A DNA stretch of 20,411 nt from Cyclostephanos tholiformis (Eukaryota > Bacillariophyta > Thalassiosirophyceae > Thalassiosirales > Thalassiosiraceae): positions 1-20,411 of the forward strand of contig JALLPB010000200.1 in assembly GCA_036939975.1 (NCBI GenBank). Direction: 5' to 3'. Numbering within the stretch: the stretch's first letter is position 1; each line of letters begins with the position of its first letter. The notes under the pieces were generated by a model. The model was not told the origin of the DNA. It saw nothing but the letters and a program-made list of their open reading frames with translations, and ran no database searches. Shown here one piece after another: positions 9,172 to 18,851 of this stretch. The position numbers and the translations under genes were made by a program.

Positions 9172-11052
9172 TCAAAGTCTGCTCTGTCCTAATATCCCGT
9201 CCTCGTGTCTTTCATCGCGATCGTTCTTAGGAGGGGGCGGGAACTCGTCCCAAATTATAATGTTCAACCTGACCATCTCCGGCAATAATTTCGCCACCCG
9301 ATGGGCCATCGCGCTGCTCGCCACCCCCGACGACGCACGCTGTGCAACGCCGTGCACGATGACGCAATTCTTGAAGAAAAGGAACGAGAGGTAAAAGCCG
9401 GCCCAGGCCTCGGCCTCATCGCGGTTTGCCGGACCTGGGAGTCGGATGACGATTGGTGATGATGATAGGGGGGGGAACATCGGCACCTGCGTCGGGGGAA
9501 GACGCGCTCGTTGCGTCGTTCGATGGTGACGCTGACTGTACTCGCAGTAGGTGGAAACGATCGTCCCTCTAGAGGGTATTCCCGTCCCCTCCAAGTTCGT
9601 GTCTGTGCATGAATGGTGGAGAGAGAGAGAGAGGGCGAGAATGGGATGAGAGATATGCCGTGATTGGCAAAGATGTGCGCGATGGAGAAGGCATCGTCGA
9701 GCTCCCCCCCCCCCCCCCCCCCCCGACGTGTCTCCATTGGTACCACTCACCACCCAGGCCGGCGACGCCCCATCCTTCTTCCAATACGGGCATGTAGTAC
9801 ATCATGCACAAGTTCGCGAGGTCGCAATATCCATCGCCCAACGTGCTTAGCTCCCAATCCAATACCGCTATCACCCTCGGCTCCGTTGGGTGGAAGATGA
9901 GGTTGTCGATTTTGTAATCGCCGTGCAATAGGCCGTATCGGTCCGGACATCGTCCGGCATGATCGCGCAATTTCGTCGCCATACGACGCATCGATCGCTC
10001 GGTAATTGCCATGTCCCGATCCGTCGAGTCGTCATCCCCCCCCGACGACATCAATTCGGATTGCATGGACGTCACCTGGAGAAGTCGTCGCAATTGACGC
10101 TCGACGTAGGTCGGCGATTTGGATCCCCCGGTGGCCGCGTCACCTCGGGTCCGTCCCCCGTGCCCTTCCAGTCCTATTTCGTACCACGGGACGTTGTGGA
10201 TATTCTAGAACGAATGGATAAAAAAACGAACGGACAATTCGTGAGATGCGTGAATTATATCGGGATTGATTTCGTGTCCGGGGATGATCCCACGAAAGGA
10301 ACGGGGAGAAAGCAAGTGAAAATGCGCGATGGCGACGTCATCGACGAAACGTAGGACACAATCCGACTCCTCACCGACAGGACGCGTATGGCATCGCGAT
10401 AGGCGAGCGCCCTCTCCTTCGGACCTCCCATAGTCGTCATCCTCGGATCAACGAATATCCTCCCCTCGACGTATTCCATAACGTAAAACTCCGACCCGAC
10501 GATCGACGCGTCCGGACAGTACGCGTACGGACGCGGAACGGGTATCGATCCGTCGAATACGTCCGTCGACGTGCCCGACGACGTCGACGACTCGACATCG
10601 GACTCGCATTCGGATGACGGAGATGATAACCGGGTATTGTAAGTGGTCAGGCCGACCAAGACGCGATATTCCCGATGTAGGTCGTGAGACGTCGGATGCG
10701 CGACCTTGTCCGGCCTCCGACGAAGTACCAGCCGTAGCGGGGGGAAACGACGATCGGAGTCGTTCGTTATCGTGAGGAGGTACGTTGGATTGGACTGACC
10801 GAATCCGAATTGGCGTATCGCGAGACGATCCTCGAGCTTCCTCCGCCTCTTCCCCCCTCGCTCGTCGTCGATGTCGTCGTCGTCGTCGTCGTCGTCGTTA
10901 ATGAAGGAGAGGAGGTCGGAGAGGGCGGGCTGGCTCGTCATCCACGACGACAGGGACGATACGTCGATGGGATTGCGCATCGCCGTCGTGCCATGTCCGT
11001 CTGTCGTCGATACGCCGCCTTTCTCCCTCACGTTTCGTTGCTCGGTGTCCAT
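9172..11052 (-). CDS. ACAD10/11-type aminoglycoside phosphotransferase-fold kinase
   Basis: Three exons on the minus strand: 11052-10375, 10204-9751 and 9602-9172, giving 520 aa. Intron 1 (170 nt) is TCG|GTGAGG...TTCTAG|AAT; intron 2 (148 nt) is GGTG|GTGAGT...GCACAG|AC and holds a G21 run in the transcript. Joining restores [18 protein letters not shown] and [15 protein letters not shown], as in ACAD10/11 kinase domains. The N-terminal lobe has [15 protein letters not shown] and LVLRRRP (the Lys-equivalent strand), then [12 protein letters not shown]. The catalytic HGDYKIDN is at 320-327 and the metal-binding LDWE at 341-344. The C terminus carries [20 protein letters not shown]. Unlike ACAD10/11 there is no acyl-CoA dehydrogenase domain, so this is a stand-alone kinase. 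By kinship it may phosphorylate a hydroxyacyl-CoA or similar small molecule. Part of exon 3 (about 395-440) is poorly conserved and could contain another small intron. Confidence 0.85.
9704..9724 (+). repeat. C21 homopolymer in kinase intron 2
   Basis: A run of 21 C on the plus strand, that is 21 G in the minus-strand pre-mRNA, lies inside intron 2 of the kinase gene close to its donor site. A short GA repeat (9619-9633) lies in the same intron. Confidence 0.9.
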
Positions 11053-12670
11053 CGTGCGGCGAATGGAAGTTGAAGGGAGGACGACGAGATGATGGGGCCA
11101 GACCTAGCGTGAACTCTGGACACGACGCCCGTAACTATTGCAATTATTTCGGGGTTGCAAATGGACACCTTGCCTGTGTCCTTCCCGGATTTGGAATGCA
11201 ATTGGTCGGAAGACCCCCCTCTCTTCAATTCCCTGATTTTTACTGATCGACATAATTATTTTTAGCCAAATCTCTGGAAACTTATTCCTACGTATCGTAG
11301 TCGTAGGCTCTGGTATCGCTAATTTCCGAGTTCCCGCCACAAAAATCCGTCATTTGAGCACACAACATCATACCATGGCATCCGCCGATTTGATAATACT
11401 ACTATTGAAAGCATAATAGATGATGCAATGGGGAAAAGCCTCGTTGACTAAAAAGTACCATTAGACCCCACCCAATGCAAAAATCTCCCTTGTCTCAAGT
11501 CATTTCTTGGGCAATCTGCAATCCCCCCTAGCCACAAGATGCACTTCTTCACCTAGTTGAAGTCGTTCAACTTCATAACCCCCATGATGTCCACCCTTGG
11601 CAAGAGGAACTTCACCATGTGTATCATCCGCTATCTCAGGGTGGAATGCCATGTACAGTCGCCCCTCCCTGCCCTACTCCGCCTCCTTTTTCCTTCTCCC
11701 CCCCATAGTTGATTGTCCTTGTCATTGTCAATGCCCCATTGCCATCATGATCGATTGCACTCATGTCAATCTTCCTCCCCATTAAGTTCGGCATTGATGC
11801 AACCCATTGCTTGTGACAGGACGATGAGCGATGACTGCCTTGTCCACCACACCAGTCCAGTCCATTTCCAGCAGACTCTCATGACATCCAGTGCCTTCAT
11901 TGAGGGAGGGGGGGAGATGCTGGAATCTTGAAATAAAGGTGATTTTTTTCATCACAAGAAAAACACAATGTTGATCACAAAATAAGGGTGATGGCATTCT
12001 TTCCATTTGGATCGATCCTGATACATCACCAGCATTGAGTTTCATTGCATCATTGGAAATCCGATGTGCAGTGATGCCAATACAACATGGTTGTGTGGCT
12101 ATGTCATAATTGTGTGACACAATCTGTGTGCATCAAGTGTTTCATAATAAAAAATAGTGGAGATACAGCACTACACCCCCCCCATGTAACTTGTTGTTGT
12201 TGTTGGAACAGAGACCGTATGGGGAATCCGCATGTTTTTTGCCAGAATTGGCATAGCTCTATGATGCTCTATGAAGTGAAGTTACAGGGCATTCATTGTG
12301 ACCATCCAGAGTTTAGTTTGCTTGGCACACTTTATTTGTGTCCAAAGTTTATGGGAAGGCTGTTATGATATCTCTGGGGATGTATTCAAATGAAATGGTA
12401 GTTACACAAGTTTACACTTTTTTACAACCAAATTTCACAAGCACCCCACCCAATTCCCCGTGTTGTTCTTCATCACGAATCCACTTTGCCATGTTTTTGT
12501 TAGACTCCCAAGAGCTACATATGCTAGCTAGCACACTTTTTGCTAGCAGGGCGGAGAATAATTTAAATTCTCCATGTGGAAGGTTTTCAAGTGACAAGTT
12601 TTCCAGCGAGGAAGAAGCTAGATTAGGAACCATAATTATCTTATCACCTTTCTACAACAACACTCAGATT
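11053..12670. other. Long gene-poor stretch, CpG-poor from about 11,230
   Basis: No gene could be supported. The first 180 bases still look like host upstream sequence and must hold the kinase promoter. From about 11,230 CpG becomes rare, and TG/CA and A+T rise. Short open frames exist: ATG 12087-12368 gives 93 codons with many Cys (CHNC, CIKC, CCCCW), and 12365-12682 is open. Neither shows a family match I recognise, and both lie in diverged, repeat-like DNA. On the minus strand about 11,350-11,640 can be read with few stops, but the product is unrecognisable. Decayed mobile-element sequence is the most likely content. Confidence 0.45.
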
Positions 12671-12686
12671 GTCACTGGATAGTAGT
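12671..12686 (+). repeat. Left copy of 16-bp direct repeat
   Basis: GTCACTGGATAGTAGT occurs here, 34 bases before the gag ATG, and again at 15487-15502, exactly where similarity to copia integrase ends. The flanking bases differ. It may be a target-site duplication, a deletion micro-homology, or part of the original element leader. Confidence 0.7.
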
Positions 12687-12720
12687 GATTAGATTAAAGA
12701 AGAACTATAACATAGCAAAC

Positions 12721-15486
12721 ATGGGACTGCAATCAGACACCCACGAAGAACTCAGGAGGGAAACTGTTACTAAAATTTTTGGACAAACAAAAGACGGAGA
12801 CCTGATAATCCATGAAAAGGAACTGATTGGAATTGCAGCAAGCATCCCAAGCATGCTTGGAGGAGGAAATCATGGCCATGCAGGATTCATTACCAAACCC
12901 GCAAAATACCTCATCATGACCGGCGGAACCCCTTTTCTTTCCCCAGCAAACCCAGGAGTATACCCGGCCGGACTCGCTTTAAATGCAGCAGTGGGAACAT
13001 GAGCGAGAGAAAAAGCAATCCATAAGGATCTCATTGCCCAATATGAAATCTTCAAAGGAGTTGTGCAGGGACTAAAAGATATCATCCAGGAAGCACTGGA
13101 ATCTGACTACCTGTTGAAAATCAAAGATGAAACACTCGGTTTTTTTAACCAAACACCTAGACAAATGCTAGATCACCTGCACAACCGAGGAGGAGTGCTA
13201 GATTTTGCCGACACCAAAACACTATTAGCAGAGAGAAATGCAGATTGGAGAGATCTCATACTTTAACAAAGTAGAAAAGGCAATGCGAGGACTCACCAGA
13301 GCAGGAATCACCTCTGACCTCAACGAGCACGGAGACATGGCTCTATTCTACCTAAAAGCAACAGGCGAGTTTGACGCTGCTGTTTGAGAATGGGAAGCAA
13401 AACCTGCAGCGGACAAAACATGGGCCAACATTAAGAGCTTCATCTTGATGGAATACATGAGGGAAAATAAACAAAACAAACTCATGGCTCATCAATTCAA
13501 AGCAAATGCCATGGAAGAACAGGCAGAAGCAACCAAGGAACTCATTCACATCCTCACCAAAAATCACACATGCCAAATGAAAGCTCTTATCTGCAGCACG
13601 ACAGAAGCGATGAAGGAGATGACGACACTTGTTAAGACAGAGAAGAACATGAACAATGAGAACAAAGCATCAAAAGAAGAAAAGAAAAAGAAACGAGAAG
13701 ATAAACATCAGAAGTACAATGATGCACTGGTTTGCAAGAACTGTGGAAAGAAGCACCCTACAAACACTGAAAATGAATGTTGGGAGCTGGAGAAAAATGC
13801 AGCTTCCCGCCCAGCCAATTGGAAATCTAGAAAAAGCACCTGAAGGTGCACAGGGTCAGCAATAGAAACAGAGATGTGGAAACCGGGAAAAGTGTTGGAT
13901 AAAATAAACAACAACCACACTTGCCCAGAAGTCACAAACTATTGGACCCCACTAGACACAATCGAAGAAGAAGATGAGGAAAATAAGGAAGAGATATACA
14001 ACACTGTGGTAAACACAATGGCACTGACATGAATAGCAGGATAAAGGAACAACGTGAGCACAGCATCATTATAGACTGAGGAGCAACATCTCACTTTGTG
14101 AGCAACAAGATTAACTAACCAAATATGGGGAAAGCAAATGAGGAGGTATACCTCCCCGACGGATCAACCCTAACAACAATGACAAAGACCTTACTCCTCT
14201 TTGAACGAATGACAATGGCCGCATGAGAATCATAAGTACTCTCAGGACTAAAGAAGTCCCTTGCAAGCATCAACAAATGGGCAGAGGAGAGATACACAAC
14301 AATATTCCATCCAGGAGAAAATGGAGTCACAGTCCATAAACTCGGCACACTCACCATTATCTTCTGAGAATTACCAGTACTCAGAGGGTACAAACCGAGA
14401 GGATCTAAACTGTGGATGATGAAAATGGATGGTGATAAGAACATTACAGAACAAGCAAACAATGTTTACAACCTACCGTCCACAGCACAGACCATCAATT
14501 TCTACATGCGGCAGCAGGATTTCCAGTCAAGAACACATGGATTGCTGCAATCAATGCCAGAAACTACAACACCTAGCCAGGACTCACAGCAAAAGCTGCA
14601 TGACGCCATTTTCCAGAGTCAGAAGAGACACAAAAATCATATGAAGAAGAGCAACAGAATGTGAGATCGACACGAATCAAAATAGAAAATGAAATCAGTG
14701 ACACAACATCACTCACCAATGAAAAACGAATGCGAGACGTGTACATAAAAATTTACAATGCAAATGACACAATGTATAGTGACCAGACAGGATGCTTCCC
14801 AGCAATGCCAACCAATGGAAACCAATACATAATGGTGTTAGTAGAGGTGGATGGAGATTATATTGATGTGGAACCGATGAAAAATCAATCAGCAGGATCA
14901 ATGGTTAAGACTTACCAAATCCTCTGGAAGCGACTAACTGAAAAAGGAAGCATCAAACAAACAATGTGAATTCTTGACAATGAAGCATCGGCAGAACTCA
15001 AAGCCAAAATTAAGAAGAACTGCACAATTCAATTGATCCCCTCGGACAATCTTTGATGCAACCTGGCTGAAAGAGCAATACAGACTTTCAAAAGTCACTT
15101 CAAAGCAGTGTTAGTGGGGATGGACGACAGCTTCCCAATGAAGCATGAAGCTTTGGGACAAGATACTACCACAAATGGTACTCACCCTAAACCTTTTACA
15201 ACAATCAAACATTATGCCAACAGTTTTGGCATATCAACATGTACATGGCAGCTTTGACTACAACAAAATGCCATTAGCACCAAAGGGATGTGCAGTACAG
15301 ATTCACATAAGCAGTGAGAGACGAGGGACATGGGCAAAGAACACAATGGACGGATGGTATCTCCAAACCTCACCTGAACACTACTGATGCCACAAAATCC
15401 ATGTTAAGAAAACAAACAGTGAACGAATCTTGGACACGGTATTTTTCAAACACCAATATATTACCCTGCCCACGGTCACACCAGCA
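12721..15486 (+). pseudogene. Ty1/copia gag-protease-integrase polyprotein relic
   Basis: A decayed plus-strand polyprotein of a Ty1/copia (CoDi-like) retroelement. Gag starts at ATG 12721 (MGLQSD...HEKELIGIAASIPS, later LTRAGITSDLN, FKANAMEEQAEAT) and ends in a zinc-knuckle-like CKNCGKKHP...NECWELEKN (about 13731-13797). A protease site I-I-D-stop-GATSHFV lies near 14068-14097, with TGA in place of the usual Ser/Thr. Then YTTIFHPGENGVTVH and the pre-integrase part FLHAAAGFPVKNTW lead into the integrase core: YSDQTGCFPAMPTNGNQYIMVLVE (14778-14849), ILDNEAS, AERAIQTFKSHFKAVL. The C-terminal part is GSFDYNKMPLAP, ERRGTW, DGWYLQTSPEHY (to 15384) and then KKTNSERILDTVFFKHQYI. Frameshifts lie near 13250-13260, 13850-14060, about 14495 and about 15135. 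In-frame TGA stops include 13000, 13385, 14077, 15054 and 15385. Reverse transcriptase and RNase H are absent. It cannot make a working polyprotein. Confidence 0.9.
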
Positions 15487-15502
15487 GTCACTGGATAGTA
15501 GT
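15487..15502 (+). repeat. Right copy of 16-bp direct repeat
   Basis: This is the second copy of GTCACTGGATAGTAGT. The integrase frame reads PTVTPA up to this point and then VTG followed by two stops, so the family similarity breaks at the repeat. Confidence 0.7.
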
Positions 15503-15694
15503 TTTGCTAAAGAAATAATGCCATGGATAGGAATTAGATATTCCAAGTGTGAAAAAAATATTTGATTGTTAAATCCATGCAAATTGATAGATTTTGGGCA
15601 AACAACTCATCAGGGAGTTTAATTACTTTAAGGCAGCGGGATGAACGACAATTAAAAGTCGATTGCCCCATGCAGTTTTTTTTTTTTTCTTACA
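15503..15694. other. Spacer between retroelement relic and TauE gene
   Basis: AT-rich with almost no CpG until about 15,645, and no gene. It ends with a T13 run at 15676-15688, which reads as A13 a few bases past the TauE-like stop codon on the minus strand. The compositional edge of the retroelement island lies here. Confidence 0.55.
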
Positions 15695-16062
15695 TCACCG
15701 CGATCCCTTCCTCCAAGTACTAACTCCCAGAATCATCATCAAACACGAGAATCCCAACTTGAGTATTCCCTCGTCTACTTTCAATCCGATCCCCCTCGCG
15801 CCGACGTACGCCCCCACCGCGCTCCCGGCCGCGAGGAAGGGCGCCACCCTCCAGCAAATGTTCCCCAATTTCGCATTCGTGTACGTACCCACCATCGCCG
15901 GCAGGATCATTGCGCACAGGGACGTGCCCAGGGCGGATTGGTACGGCATGTCGGTGGATAGGACTAGACTCGGGACGACGATCGTGCCGCCGCCAACGCC
16001 GAACATCCCCGATAGGAATCCGGAGAAGACGCCGATGATCGATATCGGGAGCAATCGTTCCA

Positions 16063-16093
<31 letters not shown>

Positions 16094-17146
16094 CGGGTGG
16101 GATGAGGAATGAGTCGTCCGACGATCGTCATCCTCGTGCCTCCGTCGCGCGACGTCGACGACGTCATCATCTCGGGGCATCGACGACGACATCGGCCCCA
16201 CCTCCCCCCGAGGGTAGTAAGCCCTCGCCGGGACGAGTGGCGACACGATCATCATGTACGCCCCCAGCGCGCGCCGGAGGGTCCTCCCGCTAAGTTTGGA
16301 CGATGCGATGGCGCCGAATCTTGCCGTTATCGCGGCGGAGAGGGCGAGGGCCAACGCGGCGTCGAGTTCGACGTATCCCCCCGTGGGGGGGGGAGGAGGA
16401 GGTGGAGGAGGAGGAGGATGGGCGTCGTCCTCGAGGTGGTCGTCGTGATCGTCGGACGTCGATCCTCGTAGTCGCGAGGATGAATCATCGTCGGCGTCGA
16501 CTCGACTTCCGTCCATCGCGGTCGATCCTCCATCGTTGTCGTCTTTGTTCTCGTCGTCGTCATCGTCGACGCCCGAGCGAATGCCGTACCCCAACGCGCC
16601 CGCCAATCCGGTGGTACCGACGGCGAAGAGGGACGTACCGTGCGCCACGTGCTGATTCAACCCGAGTCCACCCACCCACCACCGTCCCGACGACCACGAC
16701 CTCGGAGGGGGGGGGCCACGCGACGATGCCGAGTCGGGCGACGCGTCCGCGAATGATCGACGGGCGGCCGTCATCATGGGTATCATGACGAATCCACCCC
16801 CCATCCCCGCGAGGCTACCGAGGACGCCGGCGAATGTACCCATCGTGAACGAGTGGAGTCCGTCGATTACGAACGACGACGATATCGGGAATTTCCCGTC
16901 GTCGCCTCCTTCTCCCCCCCCCCGGGGGGTGGTGGTCGTCGTCGCGAATCGCGTCCTCCGTTCGCGCGTCGTGCCCGTCGTCGTCGTCGTCGTCGTCGTC
17001 GACAATTCGCTAGTCGAATCTGCGGGACGATTTCGAACTGCGGCGACGAGTCTTCCTCCTCCTCCTCCCGTCCCACGGCAACGGGTCGACAGCGACGATC
17101 CGACGAGGCGGGGGGAGGTGATTGATGAGAGTGGTATCGGCGGCAT
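15695..17146 (-). CDS. TauE/SafE-family sulfite or anion exporter
   Basis: The frame is open to 17182 only through a TTG; the first ATG is 17146-17144, giving 483 aa without introns. About 90 N-terminal residues are Thr/Gly/Arg-rich and may include a targeting peptide. The membrane part shows the internal duplication of the TauE/SafE family: two half-repeats with the glycine signature GMGGGFVMIP (about 114-123) and GVGGGTIVVPS (about 383-393), each followed by HGTSLFAVG or LGTSLCAMI. About eight membrane segments can be drawn. A hydrophilic Asp/Ser/Pro insert (with P11) sits between the second and third segments, and an Asp/Arg/Ser insert lies between the halves. The family exports sulfite, sulfonates or other organic anions; the substrate here is not readable. 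It is divergent from the SLC35B1-like gene, and its 3' end lies about 40 bp from the CpG-poor island. Confidence 0.88.
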
Positions 17147-17418
17147 GTTGCGTGTGCCGTTCTTTTGTTGGCCGATGGGCAATACACTACATAAGGAAGA
17201 CTACCTAGGTAGCACTAGAATACCTAATAGGTAGTAGGTGGTAGTTCTAGGTAGGTAGTGCTACAGATGTTGTAGTACGATAAAACTCTCCTACGGAGGA
17301 AGTCACTTGGTTCATCCTGGCGACTGGTCGGTATGGTACGTACAGGTACGTACACTATCACCGTGTCGGATCATCAATAATAATTCACCTGACATGGTGT
17401 GATGAATATGAATCGACG
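17147..17418. promoter_or_regulatory. Shared divergent spacer with GGTAG palindromes
   Basis: These 272 bp separate the starts of the TauE-like and SLC35B1-like genes. Positions 17201-17264 are built from CTACCTAG/GGTAG words: a perfect 12-bp palindrome CTACCTAGGTAG (17201-17212), an inverted pair GTAGCACTA (17209-17217) and TAGTGCTAC (17256-17264), and CTAGAA (17215-17220) opposite TTCTAG (17245-17250). The decamer ATACCTAATA (17220-17229) also occurs in the DUF1995/RPB9 divergent spacer at 2601-2610. A regulatory role is inferred. Confidence 0.55.
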
Positions 17419-18851
17419 ATGAAGTACCACAGTCATCACGCATTTCCTTCCATGAAGTCAAAAGACGAAACGATGCAGCACGAATTAGCAGAGCGAGGTT
17501 CACATCTCGAATCGTCCGACGATGTTGTCCCGCTCCTGTCACCCGCCGGCGAAGGCAGCCCCGTCGCCGGTGGTGCGACCTCGTCGCCCATAATATTATC
17601 CCCCCCCCCCCCCGTCCCGACTCCCGATTCGCCGGGCGCGGCCAGGGCGCAGGCCCTTCGACTACTCTTCGGGGCGGGTGGGATATACGCCTCCTTTCTG
17701 TATTACGGATCCCTGCAGGAGGACGTATTTCGATATCAATCCGAGGACGGGGGCAAATTCACGATGGCCTGGTACCTGCAGGTGCTGGAATCGCTGACGA
17801 ACGTCGCTTTCGGTACGGCGGCGTTGGTGATCATGGGACTGACCGGGACTGGACACGATTCCAAGGAGGACGTCGTCGTCGTCGTCGTCGGGGGTAGAAA
17901 ATGGTGGGGCGGGACGCCGAATCTGCCGAAGAGGCCGTTCCTTTCGAGCGGTCTGAGTCAGGTCTGCAGCAAGGCGTTCACCAGTTTGGCATTGGCGAAC
18001 GGATTGAGCTTTCCAGTGGCCACGTTGGCGAAGAGTGGGAAGATGGCCCCGGTGATGATCGGGAGTTTGATCCTGGGCGGTGCATCGTACGGGTGAGTTG
18101 AGAGAAAAATCGAGTGAATATTACATTTTTTGGGTCATGACGACAGCGGAGAGCATTGTTTTCACACCTCCCGCGTGCGTATCGTGCAGTCTTCGAGACT
18201 ATCTCCAAGTGCTCGCCATCATTGCGGGCACAGCGATATTATCAATGGGTAAAAAGGTGGGTCCTACGAGCAGCTGTCTGAATTATTATCCGTGTATTAA
18301 CTCATTGAAAGTCCAACATTCAAACATGCTCATCATGGAAAAAGAAATCCGACTCTTCCGACTCATCCACTATGGGAGTTATTTTCATCCTCCTGGCACT
18401 TGTAATGGATGGTATCACCGGGGGAGTCCAGAAGCGTCTCCTCGCGGAAATGAAACGGAGCAAAATAAATCTCCTTCCGTACGATATGATGACGTTCACG
18501 AACTTGTTCATGATGTTCTTCGCCCTGCTCATATCGATCGTTTTGGGAGAATTCACCAGGGGGATGACTTACTGCTCTCGCAATCCGGAGGTCTTCAGCC
18601 TCATTTGGAAGTTTTCCTTGTGCAGCGCGATCGGACAATCGTTCATTTTTTATACAGTTGCAAGATTCGATCCTTTGGTATGTAGTACGGTGACTACCAC
18701 GAGGAAGATATTTTCCGTCTTGTTAAGCATCTTGTTCAAAGGTCATTCCATACCCGCGCAAGGATGGATGGGATTGGCCCTAGCAGTTGGTGGCATTCTG
18801 TCAGAGGTAGTGCACAAGGCACCCGGTGGTCACGGGAAGATGAAAAGATGA
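17419..18851 (+). CDS. SLC35B1-like nucleotide/nucleotide-sugar transporter (UAA family)
   Basis: Three exons, 17419-18092, 18190-18256 and 18345-18851, give 415 aa. The introns are 97 nt (TACGG|GTGAGT...GTGCAG|T) and 88 nt (AAG|GTGGGT...AAAAAG|AAA). Joining restores GGASYG-LRDYLQVLAIIAGTAILSMGKK-KSDSSDSSTMGVIF, the run expected of this family. The N-terminal 75 residues are hydrophilic. The first membrane segment includes GIYASFLYYGSLQEDVF, a UAA/SLC35B1 mark, and the C-terminal half has MDGITGGVQK and SAIGQSFIFYTVARFDPLVCSTVTTTRK, the strongest SLC35B1 signature. Human SLC35B1 carries ATP/ADP, or by older reports UDP-galactose, across the ER membrane; the same is inferred here. The C terminus is basic (GKMKR), near but not matching a dilysine ER signal. 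Later in-frame ATGs at 17452 and 17473 could be the true start. Confidence 0.9.

Larger units (their letters stand above)
11230..15655. mobile_element. CpG-depleted island around a decayed retroelement
   Basis: Both edges are compositional. Host sequence left of about 11,230 and right of about 15,655 has many CpG per 60 bases; lines inside often have none to three, with many TG and CA dinucleotides. The copia-like segment accounts for 12,721-15,486. The rest is unidentified but has the same character. The pattern is what long-term cytosine methylation and deamination of repeat DNA leaves. Boundaries are good to about 50 bp. Confidence 0.7.

Noticed and set aside
9264..9746. 160-codon minus-strand frame across kinase intron 2 and exon 3
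   Set aside because: It reads through the intron in a different frame; the spliced frame matches the kinase family.
12721..15486. TGA read as a sense codon (alternative code) to explain the open frames
   Set aside because: Host genes in the same window (DUF1995, RPB9, PDI-like, kinase, SLC35B1-like) end at TGA, and the relic also has TAA and TAG stops and frameshifts.
12671..15502. The 16-bp repeat as LTR ends or a tRNA primer site
   Set aside because: There is no longer similarity around the two copies, and no TG...CA pair or recognisable initiator-Met primer match; kept only as a direct repeat.
17147..17182. Longer N termini for TauE-like (to 17182), PDI-like (to 7292), methyltransferase (from 7423) and the small protein (to 20180)
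   Set aside because: Each longer form begins with TTG or GTG; the first ATG gives a sensible leader or start context.
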